64,000 bases of DNA from Veillonella dispar (GCF_900637515.1 NZ_LR134375.1:1741001-1805000), one strand, 5' to 3'. Counted from the first letter of the stretch, positions 1 through 7,864 are shown. Numbers and translations: made by a program. Notes: generated by a model not told the origin, from the letters alone.

Positions 1-178
1 TTTTCACAGCACTATTCCAATATTGCTCATAACCTGGCAACTCCAAAGAAATTTGGTCAGGTTGTAATTTAGTTTCTTGTAAGCAGAAAATATCTGCATC
101 CAACTCGTTAAAGGATTCCATGAACCCTTTTGTTACAGCCGCACGAAGGCCGTTTACATTCCAAGAAATTAATTTCAA
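1..178 (-). CDS. exoA: Exodeoxyribonuclease III, 5' part only (runs off the window)
   Basis: The visible 59 residues begin LKLISWNVNGLRAA and include CLQETKLQ, the hallmark N-terminus of the ExoIII/AP endonuclease family. The Asn of WNVNGLR and the Glu of QETK bind the catalytic metal in this family. The enzyme cuts DNA 5' of abasic sites and removes 3' blocking groups in base excision repair. The start is TTG (base 178 reading left); a TAAGGAG ribosome-binding site sits about 6 bases upstream, and no ATG competes. The rest of the gene, including the catalytic Asp/His region, lies outside the window. It is monocistronic as far as can be seen. Confidence 0.93.
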   Translation of the reverse strand, partial: MKLISWNVNGLRAAVTKGFMESFNELDADIFCLQETKLQPDQISLELPGYEQYWNSAVK

Positions 179-327
179 TGCTTACTCCTTATTCTAATAG
201 TGCTTTTACATACTAATATAGTTTATGAAAGCCTCTATTTCAACAATTTCTTTATATTTCAAAAAGATTCTTATTTATGCTAGTAATTATAGTATGTTAT
301 ACAGTTTAGCCAGAAAGTTGTACATTA

Positions 328-552
328 CTATTGTTTGTGTTTCTTTGCATGTCTTGCTTCCGCACGAGCCTTTCGAGCGTTTTCATTTGCTTTAAGATTA
401 CTTTCACGTTTTTCACGGAAATAATTAGCTATGGAAGATAAAACAAGAATTACCAACACCGTAACATTAAACATGCCGGGCCCGAAGGTATAGATGTGAT
501 AACACAAATAGCCAAACGCAACAAGGGTTAGTAGATGTTTTAAAATTTTCAT
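328..552 (-). CDS. Small two-helix membrane protein of unknown function
   Basis: This 74-residue protein has two hydrophobic stretches, about residues 6-20 and 27-43, then a highly charged Lys/Arg/Glu tail (residues 45-74) ending in AKKHKQ. It should sit in the inner membrane as a hairpin with the basic tail inside, by the positive-inside rule. The family is not recognised. It starts 13 bases downstream of the sulfurtransferase stop and is probably co-transcribed with it. An AGGAGGG-type ribosome-binding site lies just before the ATG, which supports it as a real gene. Confidence 0.65.
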   Translation of the reverse strand: MKILKHLLTLVAFGYLCYHIYTFGPGMFNVTVLVILVLSSIANYFREKRESNLKANENARKARAEARHAKKHKQ

Positions 553-565
553 TTGCCCTCCTGTA

Positions 566-1384
566 TTATCGTAATGTTTCTACACCAGTCTTAAGTGGGA
601 AACCGTCATAGGTTACCCAATCACTAGAGCTACCAACATATAAAGCCGATTCAAGCCCTACTTCGCTCATAGTTAATAGCGCATTACAAGCGGTTACTCC
701 TGAGCCACAGTAAGTCACAACAGGTCTATTTTGGTAGATTTCATTATAGTACTCGGCTTCTAAATCTTTTACAGACTTAGGACCATCTACGGTATAACCA
801 CTTTCATAAAAATGATTAACAGCACCAGGAATGTGACCAGTCATGCCATCCATCGTATCTACTTGAGACCCATCGTAGCGGAACGGCGCACGAGCATCAA
901 TGATAACATGGTCACCCGTTTCACTAGCCTTGAGAACCTCATCACGACTCATAACCATATGCGTTTGTAATTCATAGTTGAAAACAGACGGTTCTGCAGG
1001 TAACGGAGTTGGTTCTTTAGTTAGAACATGACCTTCCTTAATCCAGCGTTCAACACCGCCAGACAATACGCGTACATCCGTTAAACCCATGTAGCGCAAC
1101 GTCCACCATAAACGTCCCGCCAAAAAGAGCCAAGAGTCATATACAACGACCTTGGAATCACGAGTGATTCCGTAAGACTCAAAAGTATGAGCCAAACGCT
1201 CCATATCCGGCAATGGATGACGACCGCCATGCTCGCCCAAAGGACCTGTTAAATCCTTATTTAAATCCACCGCATAAGAGCCTTTAATATGACCTTTTTG
1301 ATAATCTTGATAACCTCGAGCATCTAAGATAATAACCTCATCGAGACAAGATAGTAATTCTTTAGGAGTGATGAAATTTGACAT
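566..1384 (-). CDS. Thiosulfate/3-mercaptopyruvate sulfurtransferase (tandem rhodanese)
   Basis: This 272-residue protein has two rhodanese domains, about residues 1-120 and 140-272. The N-terminal domain has the CH2A-like DARGYQDYQKGHIKGS motif but an Asp (VYDSW, residue 83) where a cysteine would be, so it is the usual inactive structural half. The C-terminal domain carries the active-site loop CGSGVTAC, with Cys226 as the persulfide-forming residue. The CGSGV loop resembles 3-mercaptopyruvate sulfurtransferases; thiosulfate as donor cannot be excluded. Length and layout match the SseA family. No signal peptide is present, so it should be cytoplasmic. It heads a two-gene unit with the small membrane protein. 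Confidence 0.88.
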   Translation of the reverse strand: MSNFITPKELLSCLDEVIILDARGYQDYQKGHIKGSYAVDLNKDLTGPLGEHGGRHPLPDMERLAHTFESYGITRDSKVVVYDSWLFLAGRLWWTLRYMGLTDVRVLSGGVERWIKEGHVLTKEPTPLPAEPSVFNYELQTHMVMSRDEVLKASETGDHVIIDARAPFRYDGSQVDTMDGMTGHIPGAVNHFYESGYTVDGPKSVKDLEAEYYNEIYQNRPVVTYCGSGVTACNALLTMSEVGLESALYVGSSSDWVTYDGFPLKTGVETLR

Positions 1385-1545
1385 ATGTACTCCTTTCTTT
1401 TAATTATATCGAAAAATACAAATTTGATAATATTATTATATAACGATATGAAAGTATGGACAATGAATATCAAAATATAATTTAAACAATACGCCAATAT
1501 GTTCTAATAGCTCTTTCACATTACAAATATCCTATCCATACAAAT

Positions 1546-1584
1546 AAAAGGTACACCTATGTAGTATTATAGGCGTACCTTTAT
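1546..1584 (-). terminator. Intrinsic terminator after the zinc-ribbon gene
   Basis: A 15-base arm at 1546-1560 (AAAAGGTACACCTAT) pairs with 1569-1584 with one wobble/mismatch, around an 8-base loop. It lies 22 bases past the stop of the minus-strand gene at 1607. A/T tracts on both sides make it usable in either direction. The remaining bases between 1385 and 1545 are AT-rich, and nothing else is visible there apart from the probable promoter region of the sulfurtransferase. Confidence 0.7.
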
Positions 1585-1606
1585 ATTGTATGCTAATGTA
1601 TTTCAA

Positions 1607-2059
1607 TTATAAAAGAAAAGAATTCCCACAACGTAAACATATATATGTATGCTCCCAATCGCGACGTAATCCTGGATATGTATCTCTATTCCATACATAA
1701 CGTTGATATGTTTTGTAGATTAACAACGCATAGGCACCAAAATAAATAATTAGTGAAGCCTCATGTTTACTTAGACCGGAAATCCAAAGCAATAATACGA
1801 GACCAAATTGAATCGCAATCCACCACTTTAAAATAAATGTAGCAATCGATTTTTTCATCGGAGGTTTTGCCATCATAGAAAGTGCTGTTTGTTGAGTACC
1901 TACAGTATTGCCAATACCAACACCTACTCGACCACCAGCACCAATACCTACACCTGTAGTTACACCATTTACATTAGAAAAGCCACCAGCATAAGCAATA
2001 TTATAACTTTGAATATTTTCCGACTGACAATATGGACACACGTATGCATTCTCGCTCAT
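1607..2059 (-). CDS. Zinc-ribbon membrane protein of unknown function
   Basis: This 150-residue protein has a CPYC pair at residues 8-11 and a CLRC pair at residues 141-144, which together can form one zinc ribbon. Between them are a Gly/Val-rich flexible stretch (about residues 24-55, with repeated GVGIG-like units) and two hydrophobic segments (about 75-95 and 100-115) that look membrane-spanning. The arrangement places both metal-binding ends on the same, probably cytoplasmic, side. The function is not recognised. The gene stands alone, with a terminator on its 3' side and an AGGAGAG ribosome-binding site before the ATG. Confidence 0.65.
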   Translation of the reverse strand: MSENAYVCPYCQSENIQSYNIAYAGGFSNVNGVTTGVGIGAGGRVGVGIGNTVGTQQTALSMMAKPPMKKSIATFILKWWIAIQFGLVLLLWISGLSKHEASLIIYFGAYALLIYKTYQRYVWNRDTYPGLRRDWEHTYICLRCGNSFLL

Positions 2060-2262
2060 AAATCTCTCTCCTATTATATTTCAACATATTATAATAGTTT
2101 ATATCCTACTTAGAATTAATGAGAAAGTAATGAGAGTCACAATAATTTTTAATTCTATTATAGTTATAAGGCAATATATAAAATAATCTCAATGCCTATT
2201 CCCAATTAACACTAATCGTAGTACAATATTTTGATTGGTTTTTATATTAGGAGGCGATTAGC

Positions 2263-2604
2263 ATGGTCAAATTTAATACTAGCCAAAAAGAAATAACATT
2301 AGAAGAAATTCAAAATATTACTACGCCACTATTCAAAAAATATGGTTTTAAATCAGCTTATTTATTTGGTTATTATGCCTCTAACACAACAATTATCGAT
2401 ATTGATATAGAATTTATGGTAGAAGACTCTGATAAAACTGAAGAGTTAGATATGTTAGACTGGTATGATATGATTGATGATTTTGAACATACGCTTCAAC
2501 TACCTTGTCAAATCACAGATATAGATATTTTAAAATCTGATAATCATAACTACCTAAAGAAAAAATATTACGATAAATCTATTTTAATTTATAAGGAAAA
2601 TTGA
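2263..2604 (+). CDS. Degenerate MNT-type nucleotidyltransferase-like protein
   Basis: This 113-residue protein resembles minimal nucleotidyltransferase (MNT/MntA antitoxin-like) domains. Residues 33-57 read AYLFGYYASNTTIIDIDIEF, which lines up with the family pattern LFGSxARGxxxxxSDIDL. The usual GS is GY, and the D-x-D pair is only partly kept (DIDIE), so it may be catalytically dead. In the family this domain adenylylates a HEPN toxin or acts as antitoxin; no HEPN partner is present here. An AGGAGGC site stands 7 bases before the ATG. Its 3' end overlaps the tail of the zeta remnant on the other strand. Base composition is very AT-rich, consistent with acquired DNA. Confidence 0.6.
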   Translation: MVKFNTSQKEITLEEIQNITTPLFKKYGFKSAYLFGYYASNTTIIDIDIEFMVEDSDKTEELDMLDWYDMIDDFEHTLQLPCQITDIDILKSDNHNYLKKKYYDKSILIYKEN

Positions 2605-2925
2605 AGTAGCTCAACAAAGGGCCTGTAACAAAACCTATATCTGCCCCAACTAACTTTTGCAATTTAACAAAATTAGGATGATATCTTCTAAATTGATCAC
2701 CATCAATGACTAATAAATTATTATTCAATCTTTCTTTTGCTAACTCTACAAAAACGGATTTACCAGCACCAGGTGTTCCCCAGTAACAATACCTTCTGGT
2801 TTATCTACTGGTGATAATGCATTATATTTTTTTGTAATTATATCTTTCCAGATTTTTTCAGTAGCTTCTAAGGCTTTTTTCTCTGTAAATGATTGTAAAT
2901 CTTTTACTTTATCTATATTATCCAT
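2579..2925 (-). pseudogene. Frameshifted, truncated zeta-toxin remnant
   Basis: Reading left from the ATG at 2923-2925, the frame gives MDNIDKVKDLQSFTEKKALE and on to GIVTG. A one-base loss in the run of C at 2778-2781 then breaks it. In the shifted frame it continues TPGAGKSVFVELAKERL, a Walker A loop, and VIDGDQFRRYHPNF, the conserved substrate-side motif of zeta toxins (UDP-N-acetylglucosamine kinases). Nothing recognisable follows about base 2620, so at least half of a normal zeta domain is missing. The start overlaps the stop of the upstream antitoxin-like gene by 8 bases, a coupling typical of toxin-antitoxin pairs. It should make no active toxin. Confidence 0.8.
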
Positions 2926-3136
2926 TATTAATGCCTTCTAATATTGCTTGCTTATCTTTTATAAATTTTATCTCTTTTTGATACTCTATGTCTTCTGGCT
3001 TTAATCCATATAATTCGTCTCTTTTATAAATTAAAGATAATCTATCTGGGTTCTCAAATTCAACAGTTTTAGAAGTTAAGCCTAAAATATGTGAAATAAG
3101 TTCGATCAATACATACTTTTCCATAAATGTAGCCAT
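2918..3136 (-). CDS. Antitoxin-like small protein, array copy 4 (next to the zeta remnant)
   Basis: This 72-residue acidic protein starts MATFMEKYVLIELISHILGL and ends AILEGINNG. It is one of four tandem paralogues sharing MATxMxKxVLxE at the start, a central LYG-x-x-PEE/PED-I-x-Y motif, and an FIKDKxAILE tail. The stop codon overlaps the zeta-toxin start, so its position is that of the cognate antitoxin. The internal ATG was chosen over an upstream one because all four copies align from MAT. Its function as an antitoxin is inferred from position, size and the zeta partner; the family is not recognised by name. Confidence 0.65.
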   Translation of the reverse strand: MATFMEKYVLIELISHILGLTSKTVEFENPDRLSLIYKRDELYGLKPEDIEYQKEIKFIKDKQAILEGINNG

Positions 3137-3493
3137 AATAATACATCTTTTCACTAACCAAAATAAATATTATCCACAAAAGTTATATTAGTTACTAATA
3201 CTTTCTAATATAGCTTTTTTTTCTTTAATAAAATCTACTTCTTTTTCATAATCTATTTCTTCTGGGCTCAATCCATACAATTTACCTTGTAAACGAAGTA
3301 GTGAAATAACATCTTTGTTATCAACATCAACATCACGAGCTGTTACAGCAACTACATGACTAATAAACTCAATTAATACATCTTTCTCCATCCAAGTAGC
3401 CATAATAATACCTCTTTTCACTAACGAAACAAATATTATCCACAAAAGTTATATTAGTTACTAATACTTTCTAATATAGCTTTTTTATCTTTA
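3131..3493 (-). repeat. Near-identical direct repeats across antitoxin-like genes
   Basis: The stretch 3131-3230 (start region of copy 4, the intergenic gap and the 3' end of copy 3) is almost the same as 3398-3493 (the matching junction one gene upstream). The shared core includes TATTATCCACAAAAGTTATA and TAGTTACTAATACTTTCTAA. The spacers between the genes are better conserved than the gene middles. This points to tandem duplication by recombination in the junctions, followed by divergence or selection on the coding parts. Confidence 0.8.
3188..3403 (-). CDS. Antitoxin-like small protein, array copy 3
   Basis: This 71-residue paralogue begins MATWMEKDVLIEFISHVVAV and ends AILESISN. The LYGLSPEEIDYEKE centre and FIKEKKAILE tail match the other copies; the middle (residues 22-40, DVDVDNKDVIS) diverges most. 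The start at MAT is preceded by AGAGGT about 8 bases upstream and matches its siblings, whereas the longer open frame begins with 14 unrelated residues. A 51-base spacer separates it from copy 4. No toxin gene of its own lies beside it. Confidence 0.62.
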   Translation of the reverse strand: MATWMEKDVLIEFISHVVAVTARDVDVDNKDVISLLRLQGKLYGLSPEEIDYEKEVDFIKEKKAILESISN

Positions 3494-3669
3494 ATAAATG
3501 ACAATTCTTCTTTATAGTTTATTTCTTCTGGCTCCATACCATATAATTTATTTCTTAATTCTAGTAACTCTATTCTTGCAGGATGATCTAAATTATTATT
3601 ATACGCAGTTAATCCTAGTGCAGTTGAAATACACTCAATTAAAACATCTTTTTCCATAAATGTAGCCAT
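3454..3669 (-). CDS. Antitoxin-like small protein, array copy 2
   Basis: This 71-residue paralogue begins MATFMEKDVLIECISTALGL and ends AILESISN, with LYGMEPEEINYKEE in the middle. The N- and C-terminal ends are nearly the same as copy 3, but residues 22-40 differ. If these are antitoxins, the variable middle may set partner specificity; that is inference. It is read leftward as part of the four-gene run, with a 50-base spacer to copy 3. Confidence 0.62.
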   Translation of the reverse strand: MATFMEKDVLIECISTALGLTAYNNNLDHPARIELLELRNKLYGMEPEEINYKEELSFIKDKKAILESISN

Positions 3670-3765
3670 AATCAATTACTCCTATTTATTCATTTTGTCC
3701 ATGTAATCACGTAACAACATACGAATTGTTTTAATTGTTTCTCAACATTACCATCAATCATTATT

Positions 3766-3969
3766 TTAGCCTTTATATGTTTCAATAACTTGTTTAATAT
3801 ATTGACTCATCTCATTAAAGTCCAATTCTTCTGGAACAGAGCAATATATTTTTTCTTTCAAATCTAATAAAACTTCTCTATCTTTACTATTAGGATTTTT
3901 ATTAATAACATATCCTAAAGCTTGAAATACACCTTCTAATAAAACATCTTTTTGCATTAAAGTAGCCAT
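3766..3969 (-). CDS. Antitoxin-like small protein, array copy 1 (most divergent)
   Basis: This 67-residue protein begins MATLMQKDVLLEGVFQALGY and carries VPEELDFNEMSQYIKQVIE, matching the paralogues' PEE-I-x-Y and FIKxK regions but lacking the AILE tail. It is first in the leftward run, so the promoter for the array should lie within 3970-4050, which is nearly pure A/T. A GGAGGAA ribosome-binding site precedes the ATG. The bases 3670-3765 after it hold an AT-rich stretch in which a short frame resembling MDKMNK can be read; nothing there can be supported as a gene. Confidence 0.6.
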   Translation of the reverse strand: MATLMQKDVLLEGVFQALGYVINKNPNSKDREVLLDLKEKIYCSVPEELDFNEMSQYIKQVIETYKG

Positions 3970-4051
3970 ATTCTTCCTCCTATATACATTATTTCTATAA
4001 CTATATTATATAGTATAGTTTTATATAAAAATATTATTTTACATAAAATAG

Positions 4052-4077
4052 AAGGGGCTGTAACAAAACAGCCCCTT
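4052..4077 (-). terminator. Intrinsic terminator after the restriction-modification genes
   Basis: AAGGGGCTG (4052-4060) pairs with CAGCCCCTT (4069-4077) around an 8-base loop, followed on the minus strand by TCTATTTTATG. It sits 21 bases past the methyltransferase stop and separates that operon from the antitoxin-like array, so the array probably has its own promoter. Confidence 0.75.
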
Positions 4078-4097
4078 TCATATATACTTATAAGTTT

Positions 4098-5390
4098 TTA
4101 CTTATCAATTTTTTGTAGTTCATCACCAATACGTTTTACGATACCGGTTACCAATGCATTCCCCATAAAGAACATACGCATACGATCAGAAACCTCTACT
4201 ACTTCACCTTTCGCATTACGTTTATAGCGTGTCCAATCATCAGGAAAGTCTTGCAAGCGCTCAGCTTCAATTGGAGTAATGAGACGATATTTACCATTAA
4301 TTTTCAAAAGATGTGTAGAGCGATTTACACTACCTTCAGAAGTAAGCATTGTACGCCCCGGCAGATCAAGAGAGTCATATTTACTCATACCACCTTCAGA
4401 GAAAGTATAAGTATGTCCATTAGCTGCAGTCCGTGTAATTTTCTTAGGCCCCCGAAGATATTTAAACTTCTCTAATTTTTCACCATCAATATAATACTCT
4501 TCTGGCACTTGATCAGGTGAAACCACAATCTCTTTCATTGGTATTGGTTCTTCATCACTTTTAGGTTCAGTTTCAATCGTATAATAGTACCCGTTTGTCA
4601 TGAGTCCAGAGTTCCACATTTTACCATCTGAAAAGTTTGCAGAAACTTCAGCAATATCATCATCAAGCTTATTTGCATTAATACGTTTCTTAACTGCTTC
4701 ACCTTTAACAGGGAATTGACGAGCAAAAAGCCCATCTTGAAAGATATAAGGTGTATAACAAGCTAAACGAGTACCTAAATCGGCATCAGTAGGCAATGTG
4801 GCTTCATATTTAGTATGTAGTCGTTTTCCCCACTTTGTATCATTTCTAAATACAAAGAAGAACACACGACGTCTCCGTTGTGCACGACCATAGTCAGCAG
4901 CATTGATAACACGCCACTCCACAGAATAACCTAATTGATTGAAAGCAGCCAACATAATCGCAAAGTCACGACCACGTTGGTTGGAAGGAGCCTTCAATAA
5001 ACGGTCAACATTTTCTAAAACCAAATACTTAGGTCTAATTACCTCAGTAGCACGGATAATTTCCCAGAAAAGAACGCCTTTTTTCCCTTCAATACCAAGC
5101 TCATTCTTTTTACTACGTGCTACAGAATAGTCTTGGCAAGGAAAGCCTCCAACAATCATATCTACGCCATTAGATTTCATTTCCCCAAACTTTTCATTTG
5201 GAATTAAAGCTACATCGGTTGGAATATGTTCCATATCAGGAAATCTATACAAACCTACTTCATAGGCATCCTGAGTCTTACGAGATGGCTCATACTGGTT
5301 AGAATATAGCGTTTGGAAAACTTCTTTAGACGAATTCTCTAACCCTACTATAAACCCACCTACACCATCAAACATAGAGAATATTTTCAT
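4098..5390 (-). CDS. Type II DNA (cytosine-5) methyltransferase
   Basis: This 430-residue protein has the ordered C5-methyltransferase motifs: I (FSMFDGVGGF, residues 4-13), IV with catalytic Cys85 (GGFPCQDYS), VI (ENVDRL, from residue 127), VIII (RAQRRRRVFF), IX (ERLQDFPDDW) and X (MGNALVTGIV). It transfers a methyl group from S-adenosylmethionine to C5 of cytosine and protects host DNA. The start at 5390 has AGGGG about 7 bases upstream and begins exactly at motif I; a longer frame to 5462 adds an unrelated hydrophobic stretch. It is last of three genes with the Sau3AI-type nuclease, so the site is inferred to be GATC. Confidence 0.92.
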   Translation of the reverse strand: MKIFSMFDGVGGFIVGLENSSKEVFQTLYSNQYEPSRKTQDAYEVGLYRFPDMEHIPTDVALIPNEKFGEMKSNGVDMIVGGFPCQDYSVARSKKNELGIEGKKGVLFWEIIRATEVIRPKYLVLENVDRLLKAPSNQRGRDFAIMLAAFNQLGYSVEWRVINAADYGRAQRRRRVFFFVFRNDTKWGKRLHTKYEATLPTDADLGTRLACYTPYIFQDGLFARQFPVKGEAVKKRINANKLDDDIAEVSANFSDGKMWNSGLMTNGYYYTIETEPKSDEEPIPMKEIVVSPDQVPEEYYIDGEKLEKFKYLRGPKKITRTAANGHTYTFSEGGMSKYDSLDLPGRTMLTSEGSVNRSTHLLKINGKYRLITPIEAERLQDFPDDWTRYKRNAKGEVVEVSDRMRMFFMGNALVTGIVKRIGDELQKIDK

Positions 5391-5471
5391 TACTTTACCC
5401 CTTAATTTATCAACTTCATAGATCCTTATTATAGCAGAAATACTAAAAAAGATCAAGATCAAATTTAGGCA

Positions 5472-6302
5472 TTATTTTTTAGATACAGATTTTTTTACCT
5501 CTACACCTTCAGGAGTAACAATCCAATAACTGTTAGCCAAGTTGATTAAATCTTCACGTTTAATAACTATATTTAAAGGCTGTTCATAGAGCTTCTCAGG
5601 TAAGGTTAAAACCCACTGAGGATATTTTCTTGCAACCAATAAATCAGTATCAAATTGTAAATGTGCCTTATTATAGTCAGGTCTATCGTCTAAAGCATTA
5701 ATTAAAGAATCCAATTGATGTTCCAATTCTAAACGATATACTCCACGCTCTTTCATTTTTTTACGTAATATATCCGCTTTAGACTCAAATGTTTTAACCT
5801 CTTTATTGCCCATAGCACGCATTATAAGTTTATCTCTTATCTTTACTTTAGGAATTGACAATACTTCGATTTTTAGAATATCCTCACAGCCTAAATTATA
5901 TTTATTAGCATCAGGTTTAATCCAAAGCCAGCAAAGAAAATAAGCATGTGTCTCCTTATACTTTTCATTTGTAAGCCAGCCTCGCTTTAGTTCTCCATCT
6001 TTTAAATAAGAAACTTCAAAAGCAAACGTTGATAAAGGCTTATCACCCAAATTGTTTCTAGCATAGTGTATAGCTGCCTTTTCATCAATATTAATACATC
6101 TTGCCGCTTCTTCAGTCTCATCATTAATTATATACATAATTGTATCAATACCTTTGTGTTGTTGATCCAATGTTGTATTAGAATTAAAAGAATCAATTAT
6201 CCCATCATCAACTAAATAACTATACAAATACTTTCGTAAAAATTCATTTACTGCTCTCTCACTTTTTAAATCACCTTTAAAGGTAGATTTTCTCTCTGCC
6301 AT
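5472..6302 (-). CDS. Unrecognised protein inside the restriction-modification operon
   Basis: This 276-residue protein sits between the endonuclease gene (7 bases upstream) and the methyltransferase (81 bases to its chosen start), so it is part of the system. Residues 47-75 include QQHKGIDTIMYI and INIDEKAAIHYAR, followed by STFAFEVSYL. The spacing of D, D-E-K and E resembles the core of a PD-(D/E)XK nuclease fold; this is a weak resemblance by eye. There is no signal peptide or membrane segment, and the C-terminal half is charged and helical. It could be a second nuclease, a specificity or accessory subunit, or a nicking enzyme. The function is unknown. Confidence 0.6.
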   Translation of the reverse strand: MAERKSTFKGDLKSERAVNEFLRKYLYSYLVDDGIIDSFNSNTTLDQQHKGIDTIMYIINDETEEAARCINIDEKAAIHYARNNLGDKPLSTFAFEVSYLKDGELKRGWLTNEKYKETHAYFLCWLWIKPDANKYNLGCEDILKIEVLSIPKVKIRDKLIMRAMGNKEVKTFESKADILRKKMKERGVYRLELEHQLDSLINALDDRPDYNKAHLQFDTDLLVARKYPQWVLTLPEKLYEQPLNIVIKREDLINLANSYWIVTPEGVEVKKSVSKK

Positions 6303-6309
6303 AAGCCCC

Positions 6310-7695
6310 TCAACTTAACTCTTTTACTATTTCTGCTATATACTCTCTATTTAACCAATAGCATTGTTTTGTTATACGTTGTCCATCTGGTAATTCTACT
6401 TGATCCTTTCCATCTCTAGCCTTAGGTCGAATATGACAAATCCCATTAAAGCTAGCACCTGGCAAGTTATTTGATACGCCATTACGTACAAACTTAAGTT
6501 CAACGCCAGTTTCTAAAATTGATTTTGTAGTTTTCCAAAGGTCTTTTAATTCATGTTCAATGACAACTTCTGGCATATTCCAAAGCATAATACCTTTTAA
6601 GTAAGGTTCTCTATTTTTATTTTCCTTCTCAGTCTCATCATATTGAAATACTACAAATAGATATTTTGTATACTCAAATTTTTCATAAAGCTGAGAGTTT
6701 TCCCATGCATCGTTAACCCAACGATGAAAGTCTATTTGTTCAAAGGATATGTGTTCCTTTGGAATTCCAGTAGGCTCAAGCCGTATGGTTTTAAACTTAA
6801 TATTTGCTTTACTAAATTCTCTAAGTGATTCTAACTTGGTCCCTTTTACACCCAAAACCGCACTAATAAGATTGGCATTAAAAGCCTTATTTTTAGTTAC
6901 TGGAATATCTACGAGTTTTGCAATTTCAGATACTCGTTTACCAATATATGGAGCGAATCGTTCTTGTAATAATTGTAATGTAGTCTTACTTTTAAGTTCA
7001 TTAACATTAAATAGTGATGGTATTAATTGTCTATCAATAACACGGCGAGCAAAGGCAGACATGTAAGAACTTTTAAGAGAAAATGCACGTTGTTTAGCTA
7101 GTATATTAGAAAATGGTTGTTTTCTTATGGACTTAGCATTAGCCCCTTTAGTACAGGCAGCCAAATACATCGTATCGCCTTCCGAAATATTATGGGCCTC
7201 ACCAGCTTTAATCTTATCTATAATAGTTTGCCAATCCTGTTTTATAATTTCTAAATCCACAGGATCAAAATTATGTAAGACCGACTTTATGATAGGAAAA
7301 TCCTTTTTATCTAATTCATCTTTATATAAGTAGAAAATAATTAGTAAATTCTTATTTTTTTGCCAAAATGATGATTCTTCAAAAGAGTCTTTATAATCCT
7401 CTTCATAGTTAATAATATTTAAAACTAACCGTTCTTTTGCAGAGAAGTCATTCTTTTTATTTTCTTTTATAGCAGTAACTTTTAGCTCCAAACCCAAATC
7501 AACAAAGTCTGCTTCTGCTCTGCTATTAACGGCCATTTTAAATAAGCCTTCTTCTAAAACCTGACCTATACCGCCCTTGTTTCCCCTACTATCCAGGCGA
7601 TTATTTATATCAAACTCACCAACAGTTTTACCCTCTGCAGATTCGGCTATATCTAATACTTCTTCAATGGAGTTATAAATCTTATCCGTGCTCAT
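6310..7695 (-). CDS. Sau3AI/MutH-type restriction endonuclease (predicted GATC-specific)
   Basis: This 461-residue protein has an N-terminal MutH-like catalytic region: KGGIGQVLEE at residues 40-49, then the metal site in EADFVDLGLELKVT, with Asp63, Glu70 and Lys72 spaced as in the D-x6-E-x-K motif of MutH and Sau3AI. The second half (about residues 240-461) corresponds to the second, regulatory MutH-like domain of Sau3AI. Length is close to Sau3AI. The family cleaves before GATC; the site here is inferred. The start at 7695 has GGAGGGG 7 bases upstream; an upstream TTG is in frame but less likely. It is first gene of the three-gene operon. Confidence 0.85.
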   Translation of the reverse strand: MSTDKIYNSIEEVLDIAESAEGKTVGEFDINNRLDSRGNKGGIGQVLEEGLFKMAVNSRAEADFVDLGLELKVTAIKENKKNDFSAKERLVLNIINYEEDYKDSFEESSFWQKNKNLLIIFYLYKDELDKKDFPIIKSVLHNFDPVDLEIIKQDWQTIIDKIKAGEAHNISEGDTMYLAACTKGANAKSIRKQPFSNILAKQRAFSLKSSYMSAFARRVIDRQLIPSLFNVNELKSKTTLQLLQERFAPYIGKRVSEIAKLVDIPVTKNKAFNANLISAVLGVKGTKLESLREFSKANIKFKTIRLEPTGIPKEHISFEQIDFHRWVNDAWENSQLYEKFEYTKYLFVVFQYDETEKENKNREPYLKGIMLWNMPEVVIEHELKDLWKTTKSILETGVELKFVRNGVSNNLPGASFNGICHIRPKARDGKDQVELPDGQRITKQCYWLNREYIAEIVKELS

Positions 7696-7864
7696 TAAAA
7701 TCCCCTCCAATCATATATATGTAAATTATATCAAAGGTATTAAGAAATATACTAATTTAACTTTCACAGAGTATATTCATCTATAAATAGCGAATTATAA
7801 ATATTAATATATGTTCATATCCAATGATTTCATCTATTCCTTATGATTCTCCACTCTATACGTC

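Noticed and set aside
1889-2113. Plus-strand frame rich in Thr, Ser and Tyr opposite the zinc-ribbon gene.
   Set aside because: It is the complement of the Gly/Val-rich coding stretch and has no start signal; the minus-strand gene has CxxC motifs and a ribosome-binding site.
4098-5462. Longer methyltransferase start at 5462.
   Set aside because: The extra 24 residues are hydrophobic and unlike the family, and the ribosome-binding site supports 5390.
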